From the NCBI GenBank assembly GCA_003665825.1, contig QPFY01000006.1:1426001-1490000 (forward strand): DNA of 64,000 nucleotides. Reading direction: 5' to 3'. Positions 1 through 10,252 of this stretch are shown one piece after another (position 1 is the first letter of the stretch; every line of letters begins with the position of its first letter). The notes under the pieces were generated by a model, which worked only from the letters and a program-made list of their open reading frames with translations, was not told where the DNA came from and ran no database searches. Origin of the DNA: Microbotryum silenes-acaulis (Eukaryota; Basidiomycota; Microbotryomycetes; Microbotryales; Microbotryaceae). Position numbers and translations under genes: made by a program.

Positions 1-828
1 CCTCGTCACCATCTGCGATTCTTTCAGCGACCTGGAACTGCTTGGGCCGAAACCGATATCAATGAGAAGCAGAAGAAGCTCCATGAAATCTACAAGAAGG
101 TGTACCTTCCTCTCTATGAGGACATCCCCGAAGCTGGTCCTCCGTCCCCGATTGATTCCGATGCTTGCTCCGACCACGATTTGTATGGTGATGAAGGAGG
201 TGACACACAAGGCTCTCACAACTACTACGAGCCAGATGCCTTCCTCCAGTACTGGGCTAGGGGATGCGTCAGACTGAACAAGAACGACGCCTACAAGGGG
301 TGCCCTATCAAGTATTGGGTGACACAACGTGCGATTCTAGGGCAGAAGGCTCTTGCCGAGATGGCAATTGACTTCATCACAATTCCACCAACTGCGTGCG
401 ATGCGGAACGCGCTTTCTCCACCGGCCGCCGGACGATCAACCATATGCAGCACAGTACCTCTGCCGAAGTTCTGAACGCCAAGATGTGTCTCGGTAGCTG
501 GGCTAACCCGACCGCTCCTATCTTCGGGGGCACCCCCGAGGGCTTCGCTCGTCATGCCCGACCCATCATCGCAAGTGAGTTCAAATGAGAGGAGTCATGC
601 TAGCCCCAGCTACTTGCAGCGACTGAGGACCCAATAATCTTTCTTGCAGGCAAGCTCCGTGCTCCATCGAAGCGTGTCGTGGCAAAGAAGAGTTCTTCGG
701 CAGTCCACAAAGCGAATAAGCGGCAGCGCCACAACGTCACTGGAGAATCCTCGCGATCGACCTCGCTCTCGCAAAATTCGCCGATTGAGGAGCTGGAACT
801 CTCAGACACGGACGAAGAATCGTCTTGA
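1..828 (+). CDS. hAT-family transposase, C-terminal part (5' end outside window)
   Basis: The frame is open from base 1. It reads a typical hAT C-terminal dimerisation region: a conserved IPPTACDAERAFSTGRR motif near 390-440, followed by an L-N-A-K-M-CL-W segment. An apparent stop at 586-588 is avoided by an intron at about 575-649 (GTGAGT ... TTCTTGCAG). Splicing keeps the frame and adds a basic, then Ser/acidic tail ending in TGA at 826-828. The catalytic DDE residues would lie upstream and cannot be seen. Known of the family: hAT transposases move DNA by cut-and-paste and use this region to dimerise. The visible part has no frameshift, so the copy may be recent or domesticated. I see no terminal inverted repeat in the first kilobase. 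Family assignment is firm, activity is unknown. Confidence 0.85.
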
Positions 829-1296
829 GCGCTACCCAAGTATGCAACAGAGTAAATCTTCGTTTCTCCCATGTACATAATAAACCCTCAACAACTTATT
901 TTCTCTCTGTTTCTCTGTTTCTGCCCCTTCATAGATTTTCCAACCGAGTCCTCTAGCTTTCCCTCATTTGCACTTGCTCTCCGTCGTCTGTCAATAGAAT
1001 ACAAGGCACGGCTGCCATTCTGCCACTTCGTCGAGTTTTTCTGGCGGCAGCTGGAGAGATCTTGTCATGGCTGCAACGGCCTTTTGTGTCGAGGACAAGG
1101 GAACAAGGGTCCGCCCTGTCATATCTATACACGCACATCTATGCATGCCTCCACACATCTAGTCATCATCTATCAAGTGGCGTTTATCTACGTAGATATC
1201 CACTAGATATCTATCTTTCATCTATCTGTTCTGCTGTAGATGACAGATCTATAGATAGCCCGAAAAAAGGCAAAATTATAGATAGATAAAAGATAT
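829..1296. other. Intergenic stretch with AT-rich palindromic tract
   Basis: I see no gene between the hAT stop and the dehydroquinase stop. Short ORFs here have no recognisable composition or domain. The right part, about 1,180-1,310, is dominated by repeated TAGATA/TATCTA and GATATC words in both orientations, giving many small palindromes. Confidence 0.6.
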
Positions 1297-1310
1297 CTAC
1301 GCGCATATCT
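1183..1310. repeat. AT-rich palindromic TAGATA/TATCTA tract
   Basis: The words TAGATATC, GATATCTA, ATAGATAG and CTATCTTTC recur on both strands within about 130 bp, so the tract can fold into several small hairpins. It lies immediately 3' of the shortened dehydroquinase reading frame. It could be a simple-sequence expansion, or a remnant of a small element. Confidence 0.55.
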
Positions 1311-1933
1311 GATCTAATGCGAAGCCCTGGGTCACAGACTTGTGCCGGAACTCTTCTCGGGCGTAGACATTTGAGATGTGGACTTCGATGACGGGTGAGG
1401 TGCAAGCTTCAATCGCATCGTGCAGAGCATATGAATAATGAGCAAACGCCCCAGCTGTGTCATAGGCGTGAAGGTGCAAGTTGTTAGGTGATCAGTGATG
1501 AGGCATTGGGTTTACAGCCAAACGGCAGTTTTTGAACTGTTCCGGGGCGTGAGTCCTCACGATTCATCACAATTCCTTCGAGACATCTCGCATAGTGGAC
1601 CTGCGGTGTCGAGCGATTCATCAGTGTCCGATGAATTCATGATTGAAGTGGTCGGACCGCTGCACTCACAAGCTCGATCATTTCGCCTTCGTAATTCGAC
1701 TGAGCGCACACAATCTTGACACCAAGTTCGTCGCCGAATTTCGTAACTCGTTCTTCGATGTCCGCGAGTGTCATTGTCCCATATCTGGACAGAAAGGACG
1801 TGGCAGCAAAAATTCAAGGATTCAGTGTGTGACCCTGCGCATCATGGATACTGTTGCTTACTGCTTGGGATCCCTCGTCCCGAAAAGGTTGAGATTGGGT
1901 CCAGATAGAAGTAAGAACGTCTTTATGTCGCGA
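1297..1933 (-). CDS. Type II 3-dehydroquinate dehydratase (catabolic dehydroquinase-like)
   Basis: Read on the minus strand in four exons: a [12 protein letters not shown] exon near 1,860-1,920; a [19 protein letters not shown] exon ending in [10 protein letters not shown]; a short exon ending GIVMN; and a final exon with [14 protein letters not shown] and [15 protein letters not shown]. These are the hallmarks of type II dehydroquinases, which dehydrate 3-dehydroquinate to 3-dehydroshikimate, in fungi mostly in quinate catabolism. The expected catalytic Arg of GTRDP, the Tyr of YGT, the His of EVHISN and the Arg of EEFR are all present. Junctions use good GT..AG borders and restore the frame. 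Odd points: no ATG sits in frame directly before the first exon (the codon before KTF is ATA). The protein stops about 20-25 residues before the usual end, next to the palindromic tract. It is either a real gene with an unseen first exon, or a decaying copy. Confidence 0.75.
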
Positions 1934-2034
1934 GGCTGGGTCTTGTATGCGTTTGCATCAACTTTGGTAATGCGAGAAACCCCTTTGTCGTCCTGTGGTA
2001 CAGAGCGCGCGATCAAATCCTGGGATTAGCCTCT

Positions 2035-3872
2035 GCAGTCCCTTACGGCAAAAGACAGTTCCGCGTGCCGTACCTGGATTCTCCGGTGCACAAAGAATTC
2101 CGAACCTGGATCTATGGGTTCACAGTCAGCGCCTCCGGTTGTTTGCCTTTGGCCCCACAAGCAGTTGCTGAGGATCGTTTGCGTTTCGTTCTCATCTTGC
2201 AGTGGGAAGACCCGGCCGTCGATATGAAGTACTTGAAGCCAACAAAGGACGATTCCATCCTTTGCATCACCTCGGCCGGAGACAATGCATTGCACTGTAA
2301 GTTCATCTTCAACGGTGGTCAAGAACCTCCCCTCAAGAACTAATTTCTCGACCCGAACGGCAGACGCTATCGCTGGGGAACCGGGTCAACAACCAAGGCG
2401 TATCCACGCCGTAGACATGAACCCTTGCCAGGGTCACCTGCTGGAGCTCAAGCTCGCCTCAATCTGCGCTCTGGATTATGAGGACCATTGGAAAGTAAGT
2501 GTCTTTTGGCAGCGTTGCTGTAACAGGCAGGCTACCAGCACAAGCCAAGGTTATGGATACTTAACCTTAAATGTTTACGTCGATTTGCACGGGGATTAAT
2601 TAGCTTTTTGGTGAAGGAAAGCACCCCCAATTTCGCGAACTGCTCGACACCAAGCTTTCACCGTTCTTGACCTCCCACGCGTACCAATTCTGGCGCAAAA
2701 ACGACCGTGCGTTTGCATCCTCTTTCTACCTCCGGGGCTACTCTGGCTGGGCCCTCCGGCTGGCCAAGGTCGCGCTCAAGATCGGGGGGTTGTCCAAGAA
2801 AGTGGACGCGTTCGTCTCGGCGACCACACAAGCGGAACAGAAGAAGATTTGGGAAGACAAGTTTAGACCGGTTCTGCTCAGCAAATTCATCACCAAGCTC
2901 TTTCTGTCGAACTCTGCTTTCCTATGGAATGCGCTGGGTGAGTTCTCGAGAACCGGAGGCTCGGTCCCACTGAAGCCGGCAGAGCAAGTACAAGCGCTAA
3001 CTGCTGCGCGGACGACAACGCTCCACTGTCAGGTGTTCCGACCAACCAAGCTCAAGTGTTCCTATCCGAGACAACAACCGAACAGTTTGCAATCGATACT
3101 CTCGACCCTGTGGCCCACAGCACCCACATCGCATCAGGAGCGTACCATTACCAGGTCTGCCTGACGCAGAGATACACTCATGGCTCCTGGCAAGTCACAA
3201 GTTCCCCGGCCTTTGCGAAGATTTCTCCCCATCGCCGAGTGGCAAGTTCTTACCGAGGTTTGCACCTTGCTCTTCACAGCCCAGAATACCTTACGCGAGC
3301 TGGTTTTGAGGCACTCAAGAAAGACAACGGGGCGAGACTGGATTCTTTCCGTCTTCACACCGATTCCATCATCAATGTTAGAACAAAAATGTGCCGAGTG
3401 CGCCCGATAAGGCTTATCTCAGCTTACCTGATTCCGCAACCGATTATGCATCTGTTTGGCAGGTGATGAAACGACTTGGAAGTAACTCGCTGACTATTGC
3501 GATCATTATGGACCTGCAAGATTGGTTCCGCAACTCGCTGGGCGACTCGGACGAAACAGTCAGGTCTAATCCTTGCGATTTGACTTTGACGATCCGCGCC
3601 CTCCGCAACGCACTTGCTCCTGGCGGTCGAGTTTTCTGGCGCAGTGCCGGTCTTGAGCCGTGGTACATCGCTCTCTACAAGCGCGAGGGCTTCAGAGTCG
3701 AGTCAGTGTTTTTCCTGATCACTTCGTTGACAATCCTACTATGACCGAACGCTGATGCCAAAAGTTCCCGTCATTGCTGTACAGATGCATCCACCAACGG
3801 GAGATAGGATCCAAGACCCCGATAGATCGGGTCAACATGTACGCATCATTCTATGTCGCGTACAAACTCTAG
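2035..3872 (+). CDS. BTA1: Bta1 BtaA-half: SAM:diacylglycerol 3-amino-3-carboxypropyltransferase (N-terminal BtaB half not found)
   Basis: Spliced exons read the BtaA (DUF3419) domain from PYLDSPVHKEFRTWIYGF through ITSAGDNALHY, RIHAVDMNPCQGHLLELK, AYQFWRKNDRAFASSFYLRGY, LTRAGFEALKKDN, HTDSIINV and APGGRVFWRSAGLEPWY. The protein ends in DRVNMYASFYVAYKL with a stop at 3,870-3,872. Introns lie near 2125-2202, 2297-2363, 2495-2610, 2940-3040, 3190-3279 (GC-AG), 3377-3462 and 3706-3765. BtaA transfers the aminocarboxypropyl group of SAM to diacylglycerol, the first step to the phosphorus-free betaine lipid DGTS. Fungal Bta1 normally has a BtaB methyltransferase domain in front. Here the minus-strand dehydroquinase occupies that space, and no ATG precedes the first recognised exon in frame. 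The BtaA part itself shows no stop or frameshift. It is a truncated locus, a single-domain gene with an unseen start, or a rearrangement. Confidence 0.8.
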
Positions 3873-3954
3873 GAAACGTCGGGGCACCGATACAGGATCT
3901 AGATGGCGCTGAGCTGAAACTATGATTTCAGCCTTCGTGGTGTGGGTCCGACCT

Positions 3955-5482
3955 CTATCGTATTCTGTTATGCAAATCAAGTTCGTCTGCCTTCTGTGTT
4001 GGGGCGTCCGCCGTTCGCTCCGAACGTTGCGCAAGAGATACTGCTGCGGGTCCTGCGGCATCCGACGCAATGATGACATGCTTGAACACACATTGGGTCG
4101 CCTCGAGCCTCTCCAGAAACATCTGCGCAAAGCCTGAATTTGTCCAAAGACCCCCTCCCAAAGTCAAGACCGTCCGGTGCAGGTCGAGTCGGAGCTGGTC
4201 GACAAAGAGCAGAACCACGTTGACCAAGTGGGCTTGGGCCTCCGCCAGAATGCTCAAAGCGGTTCTCTTTGACTCTACGCATTCAACAACCGCAGGAAAG
4301 GCATGTTCTAGAACGATGCGCGCCGAATCGGCGATCCAAATCTTGCGCCGTGACTCCGTTTCGTGGGAAGCTTGAGGCGTCGAACAATCCGAATAGATGC
4401 GGTCGATCAGACCTTCTGAAGTGGTGGCTCCAAAGTAGCGTAATATAGCCCCAAACATCAGACAGGTTCGAGGTGCTTTTTGCGGTGTTGGGCCCTTGCC
4501 TGCCGACGCCATATGTAGCTCGTCAAAGTAAGAAAGAACCGAGCGAATACCGAGTCGGCCGATGGAATAGGCGGAACCTTCATCTCCCAAGACGGGGCCC
4601 CAGCCACCCCTACAGGCCACAAGCTTTGGTTCGCGTGTGGTGGGATGTATGCGGAATGCGAGTGATACGGAGCCCGTGCCTGCGCACATCACCACCGTGG
4701 CGTCAACGTGGGGAAGACTCGTCGACGCAGCGGCGAAGAGGTGCCCATCTGAAGCAAAGACGCACATAACGTCTCAGGTCAGCGTCAATGCACAAATCCA
4801 TTGCCAGGACCATCAAAACCTGGTGTACTCGCCATTCGTCAAGATCAAATCTGTGGTGGGCATACGAAGCGCTTGACGGAGCAAGTCCTCAAAGTCGGAT
4901 CCCTGCGTTCGCGAGTCCACGCCAGCCACGCCCACCCATGCCTTGGCGAAGCAGTGTCCCATCAAAGAGGACTGCTCTTGATCAGTATCCGATGTGAGGC
5001 TAGGGACAGCGTCAGGGGTCCGACCTTGCGGACCCGGGCAAGTCTCGTCACCGGAAAGCGGCACGAGAGTCAGAGCGGCATTGACGGCTTGGAGAATTCG
5101 TGTGACCGCAACCGGAGCCGTCACGCTCTTGCTGATCGGAGGAGACATTGGTTCCGATAGCCGAGGCGTCAGTCTCCACTGTTTCAAGTTATTCGGAAAC
5201 GCGGCTCAACTCTGAAATGTCCGCTGACACATTGCATGGACCTGCCGAAGCTCGCGCCAATTCGACGCCAGCATGCGATGCGATCACGGCTCGTACGCCA
5301 GAACCACCGCCATCGACGGCTAGAAAGAGTGGAGGGTAACGGTTGAGGGGTGCCGGATGCGATTGTGGATGCGGATGCGGTTGAGTTGAGGAGTTTGACG
5401 GTGTCGGCTGATTCAAAGATTCCAGCATTGAGTGCCTTGGACCCCTCTTCGTCGCTTGACGAACTGTCGAATCGCCTTTCAA
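3955..5482 (-). CDS. N-acetylglucosamine kinase (BadF/BadG/BcrA/BcrD ATPase fold)
   Basis: Three minus-strand exons. The first carries the phosphate-1 motif FLAVDGGGSGVRAVIA. The second has AVAVTRI and the long WVGVAGVDS segment. The third has the phosphate-2/adenosine-type signatures VMCAGTGSVS, GGWGPVLGDEGSAY and TVLTLGGGLWTN. This is the NAGK layout: phosphorylation of GlcNAc to GlcNAc-6-P, feeding UDP-GlcNAc synthesis or GlcNAc catabolism in the cytosol. The last intron (4749-4832) reads GC...AG; only this junction gives TND|GHLF in frame. The reading frame ends only about 80 bp from the convergent BTA1 stop. The start at 5482 is the first ATG of a Ser/Pro/Gln-rich N-terminal extension; an internal ATG (MLESLNQP) is possible. 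Confidence 0.88.
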
Positions 5483-6083
5483 CGTTCAATCACCAGCCGC
5501 AAGAAGCCGTGTGATTCGCCGGCGACAGCCGACGAGCAGACCACGGTCACACCTTCACGCGACAAGGACCTTAGTCAAGACACGACTCTGTCCGTGTCCT
5601 CCACCCAAGTGTTCACTGGTAGCTGCAGCCCGAAGAAACGGCGTACGAAACGCGATTGAGGTGAATTCGAGATGGGGAACGGGGTGGTGGGCGCAGAAGT
5701 GACTTATAAGGGAGCGCGCGCTAATAGCTAATAGCAGGAGCTAGCGCGAGTGTTCTTTTGTACACTATTAGTGCACGAGTGTGCTCTTCTTTGCCCTCTT
5801 GTGTCCTCGCCTCTGATATCGATCTATCTACCCCGACGACATCGACCTGGGCCCACGTTGTCCTTTTCCAGCGGCTCAGGTTCTGGATCTGCAACGTGGC
5901 GTCGTCTCGATCAAAGACAGTTGCTAAGCTACCGACACGTGACAGAGTCCTCCCCACTCATGCCCGCCGGCAGCTTCGACCTCTGATCGTCGGCGGAGAC
6001 GCCACGGAGTTCAACCGCCAGCACGGGACGACGCCGACGCCGACACGGCTACAACGGACGCCCGTACCCTCCCGTACGGAGAA
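5483..6083. promoter_or_regulatory. Divergent promoter region NAGK / METTL16-like
   Basis: This 600-bp gap separates two genes transcribed away from each other. It contains pyrimidine-rich tracts near 5,780-5,830 typical of fungal leaders. I see no conserved ORF, and no element I can name with confidence. Confidence 0.4.
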
Positions 6084-8177
6084 ATGACCCACGTTCATAA
6101 TCCGTATGCGGACGGGCCACCGGATTATTCCCAGCTGGCGCAGGATGTACCCTATTTTGCACCTTTGTACGTTCAGGCCCTTGCGCTGTGTTCCACCGTC
6201 GAGCTCCGCAGCTCTCAGGCTCGCTCAGCTCACAGCGCTAGGTCTCCGATAGCCTACGAACGACCCCATACGGGGGCTCGATCATCGATTACAAAGATGA
6301 GAACGCTTTGAGGTATGCTCTCGTACCTCCAACGCGACCTTTTTCCGCTCGGCCTGTGCATCCCACTTACCCCACGCCGACGCGCCGCGCAGAGCGCTGA
6401 GTTCAGCACTGCTTGAACGCGACTTCGGACTCCGGATTGAGCTTCCCAGAGACCGACTCTGCCCGATCGTGAGTTGCACCTGCTGGAAGAACTTCCCGTT
6501 GCAAGGCGGCGGCGCTGAAATTATGGGACATGGGTGTCAATTCCTGTGCTTCGACTCTCAGGTGCCGGGCCGGTGAGTTTGCGAACCATCTTGCGCTCGT
6601 GCGCCCCACTTGGCACAGCACCCCCTCCCCCCACATCCTCCATGTTGGCACCTGATTGATTACGCCTGACTCACATCTTGCCCCCGTCCCGAAAAACACC
6701 CAGAGTCGAATACGTTACCTTCATTCTCAGACTGGTCCATCTCAATCCACAAAGGTCGTCACATGTTCGCGGCCTCGACGTGTTCGTAGACCCTGGAGAG
6801 AGAATCTGTCCCATCGAGGCCATGCCGTGCGGGCACTGACAGCTTCCCGTCTTGCAGTGGCACAGGTGCTTCCGCAATCTATGCTCTACTCGTTTCGAAG
6901 ATGCAAGCGGATGCCTTCGTATACGGATCGGAGGTCGACGAACACTCGCAATCTTGTGCCATACGCAATGTCAATGCAAACAACTTGACCGCACGGGTTC
7001 AAGTCGTGTGTTCGACTCGTGAGGAGGACCCTTTATTTCCAAAGGAAACCTGGGCGGATAACGAGCTCGACTTCACAATGTGTAATCCACCGTTTTACGA
7101 AAACGAGGTCGAGATCAGAGCTTTGGCGACGGAGAAGGACGGACAACCGAGTGCGGTGAGTACATATGCTGCTACCCGAAAGGTCGACGTGCTGCACGCT
7201 GATTCATCTCGGGCTTCGACAGGTCTGCACCGGCGCCTCCAACGAGATGGTAACCAAGGGCGGCGAGATCGAATTCGTTGGGAGGATGATCGAAGAGAGC
7301 GTCCGGCTTGGCAGCCATATTCGGTAGGCGGAGAAACGGTTGTTCCATTGGCAGGACCTTGATCGAGAGAAGCGTTCGCTGCTGAAGCACACATGTCAAT
7401 CCACAGACTGTTCTCGTCGTTACTCGGGAAGTTTTCCAGCTTGAGTCCATTAATCGCCAAGTTGAAAACCCACAAAGTGCGTCCATTGCCACCGCGGGAC
7501 CCAAAATCTCCTTTCGAATGCGGTGCTGAGTCCTCTCCACAAACTGGACTCACAGATCAGTAATTACATCGTCCACGCGCTCTCCTCGGGTCGAACAACT
7601 CGTCATATACTCGTCTGGTCACTCGGGGCTTGGCGTATACCTCAGGTATGCTACCGTCCCCTGCCGTCCCCTGCCCCCTATAGCTCCTACTTCTGGGATT
7701 TGGCTGCTGACGAAGGGCGAATATTCTTGGGCCGCGGGTATGCAGTCGCTCGCGCAAATTACACCGTTCACGACCAAGTTCTCCCCTCCGGTGAACTCCG
7801 CCACGTTTCGTGCTCCGTCAGGAATGGACGCCCCGACTCTTTATAATCTTGTCTGTACCATTCTAAACTCGCTAGATGGCGTCACGACCTCACATTCTGC
7901 ACCAGGCGTGATTCAAATGAGAGCGGCGTGTAACTCTTGGTCCCGCTCGGCTCGTCGGATGGCGCGAAACCCCACTCAGACAGGTATCGCCGGCCAACAC
8001 ACCGCTGGAACAGGTGACAATCAGATCGAAGCCACTTTTACGGCTCTACAGGACGATGGAGAAGATGCCAGGTGCTCATTGCGAGGCGAGTGGACCCAAG
8101 GCTCGGAGCAAGTCAGAGCCGACTGGCTTAAACTGTGGGCTCATGTCACGCGCAAGATATCGGACCATAGGCCTTAG
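6084..8177 (+). CDS. METTL16/YbiN-type RNA N6-adenosine methyltransferase
   Basis: The N-terminus MTHVHNPYADGPPDYSQLA matches the start of METTL16 proteins (HPRNPY..PPDF..LA). Later exons give SIIDYKDENALR, LLERDFGLRIELPRDRLCPI and RVEYVTFILRLVHL. The SAM site DVGTGASAIYALL spans a junction near 6,855. The catalytic NPPF is in MCNPPFYENEVE (about 7,080). Then come GASNEMVTKGGEIEFVGRMIEES, LIAKLK and VHALSSGRTTRHILVWSLG. A final exon with SWSRSARR ends at 8,175-8,177. The family methylates U6 snRNA (and MAT2A hairpins in animals) at UACAGAGAA-like sites in the nucleus. About eight introns are inferred. The start is chosen because it begins the conserved HNPY block. Frame choice in the last exon rests on the SWSRSARR motif. 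Confidence 0.88.
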
Positions 8178-8287
8178 AGGGCCCACGTCTCATGCGCATA
8201 CGACGCGACACATGCACCGTCATTGTTACAACATCGGAAGGCGTCAACGTACATTATGCTGGTATAGCGCACAGTCTCCTGGCAGGT

Positions 8288-9752
8288 TCAAACGCCGGTC
8301 GAAACTGGAGGGAGGGTCTCCCCGTTCGGCGGCGCTTTCCGCTTTTTCGATCTCGCAATTGCCCCACTGTTCGCTGGTCTTGCACCGAATCCAAATCGTT
8401 TCAAGGTCGCCATGGGGAACTTGGTCCGACACGTCGCGCAGACCGGCACCGGCGCGCAGAAGATCGATAGGCACACGGAGCACACGTAGCCGACATCAAC
8501 AATTTTGCGGTGGCAGAAGCATGCCGCGCGGAGATCAACTTGATCTTGTGTCGGCTGATTTAGATGCTTGCGAGCGGATGGGCCAGGCAGGAAGGTCATC
8601 TGTGGAGGTTCGCTTCCGTGCTGAGTGAGCTCGCAGTCCGAATTTGGATAGAGCGAAAAGTGCAACGAGTTTTGCACCGATACACGCACGATGAGGTATT
8701 GCAAGAGGCCCCGTCGCTGAGCGATCTTGAAATACGATCCGCCTGTGAGGTGGCAGGCTTGTTGTAAAAAAACCGCATCTCGCCCAAAGATTTTGCAGAC
8801 ATCAATGGGAATACTCTAGAGACGGCAAAATGTGTCCCACGGGCTTGCGCATTAGGTACGGGGAAACTGGAACGCAATACGGACCGTCCGCTCAACAATT
8901 GAATCACTGACATTCTTTTGTGCGGTGAAGATGCAATTCATAGTCGAGACGTATTGCGTTGAGGCGTCATCGGTCACGCTAAAAACCAGGATCCGTGGTC
9001 GAGGCTTGTTCAGGTTCGGCGTAAGTGTCGAGGCCGAGTTCAGTCGATTCACATCTGTGAGGACGGAAGGGAACTGAGGACGTTCAGCACCACCGTGACT
9101 GTATGCGAATCGTGGAAGGAATGCCGAAAACGACGCACGACACAGCACCATTGCGAGGGCGCCGACCATGCCGACATCGGCTGGGATCGACGTGGGCCAC
9201 TTGTCAGCGACATGGTCCCAATTTTGCCTGTGGACCGCCGATGGCCTGATGAAAAAGAGCACGCACCTTTCCCAACGTTATCGTCCGACTGCTCGACCAT
9301 CATATCCCTCACACCGTTTGTGGTACCCTCGTTGACGATCCTGAACTGCTGATAGGTGTTAGCATCTCTCGCGGATGAGAGTGGCTCGACGGAAGGTGCA
9401 GCCGAAGGTGCGAGAGAGGACGAGTAGAGCAATTTCCTAGTTCAAGGAACGGTGTCCAATAGAACAGAACAAGTCAGTTCGTTTGCATCGTGCCCTGCCC
9501 GGGGCATCGGCCGCCGAGCCGGTGGCTGCTTGGGCTCGACCAGGCTGAAGCGAGGACTGACGACATCGAATATCCCGCTCCGAATACGGCGATCTGGTTC
9601 TCATGGCGCAGCGCAAGATGGGCATTGGCAAAGATGAGCACCTGATCCAACGCCTGTTCGAGTGAGAGTTGATCGTGAGTCTGTGGATCGGCGACCGACG
9701 ACAGCGACCAAGCCAGTGGATTCAAATCGAGCTGTGGGGCGAGGGCGATCAC
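8288..9752 (-). CDS. TFB4: TFIIH core subunit Tfb4 (p34/GTF2H3)
   Basis: The first recognised exon on the minus strand reads LDLNPLAWSLS, then SLEQALDQVLIFANAHLAL. Later exons have PRILVFSV, MNCIFTAQK, then IPIDVCKIFGRDAVFLQQACHLTGG. The C-terminus is the diagnostic zinc-binding region of p34, ACFCHRKIVDVGYVCSVCLSIFC followed by CATC, with a basic tail ending at 8,288. An intron near 8,600-8,700 is needed to join LLQYLI to MTFLPGPSARKH. Tfb4 pairs with Ssl1 in TFIIH, which acts in transcription initiation and nucleotide excision repair. The vWA-like fold and zinc module are complete. The true start codon lies upstream of about 9,752 in a short first exon that I could not fix. Confidence 0.87.
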
Positions 9753-10252
9753 GCGAGGCCAAGGTCCACGTCAGCGAAGGGCATCACTCAGCAAACACAG
9801 CAGCAGGCACGGTAGCAACGGTGGAGGCAGAAGCGCACTGACAATCACACAAAGCAGGTCCCCAGCATCGCCACCCGCTGCGTCCGTCATCGTAGCACAC
9901 TACAGCTAGCGGGGAACGAACAGGAGTGGAGCCAAGTCGCTGAGACCACAACTCCAACTCCGGCCTGCCTACTTCTCGTCTGCTCTCGTAGGCTCTCGTT
10001 CCATCGCTTTGCCGCCCGAGTGTAATGTAATTCAAACAGGACACTAACGAACTACCTGGACTCATATTTTACACATTGATATGGACATACTGAAGAAATA
10101 CGACAGCCGATTCCGTGTAATTATGTGATAAGGTCTCAGTATATAATAGCGAGAACTGGGCGCGAAGCGGGGTGGCGGATGCGAGAGCGACAAGATTGTC
10201 AAACTTGAAGCGACATGCTCGCTGCTCCATGTTGTGGCAAGCGCATATACTT
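9753..10252. other. Tfb4 upstream region and Cdc24 3' flank
   Basis: This lies between two minus-strand genes, so it should hold the TFB4 promoter and its first small exon, plus the 3' untranslated part of CDC24. An AT-rich patch at about 10,070-10,150 lies on the CDC24 side. I see no other gene. Confidence 0.4.

Noticed and set aside
586..588. TGA as the true end of the hAT transposase
   Set aside because: It lies inside a well-bordered intron (575-649), and the frame continues plausibly to 828.
7523..7846. Alternative plus-strand frame for the METTL16 C-terminus
   Set aside because: The frame carrying SWSRSARR and ending at 8,177 matches the family better after an intron near 7,645-7,680.
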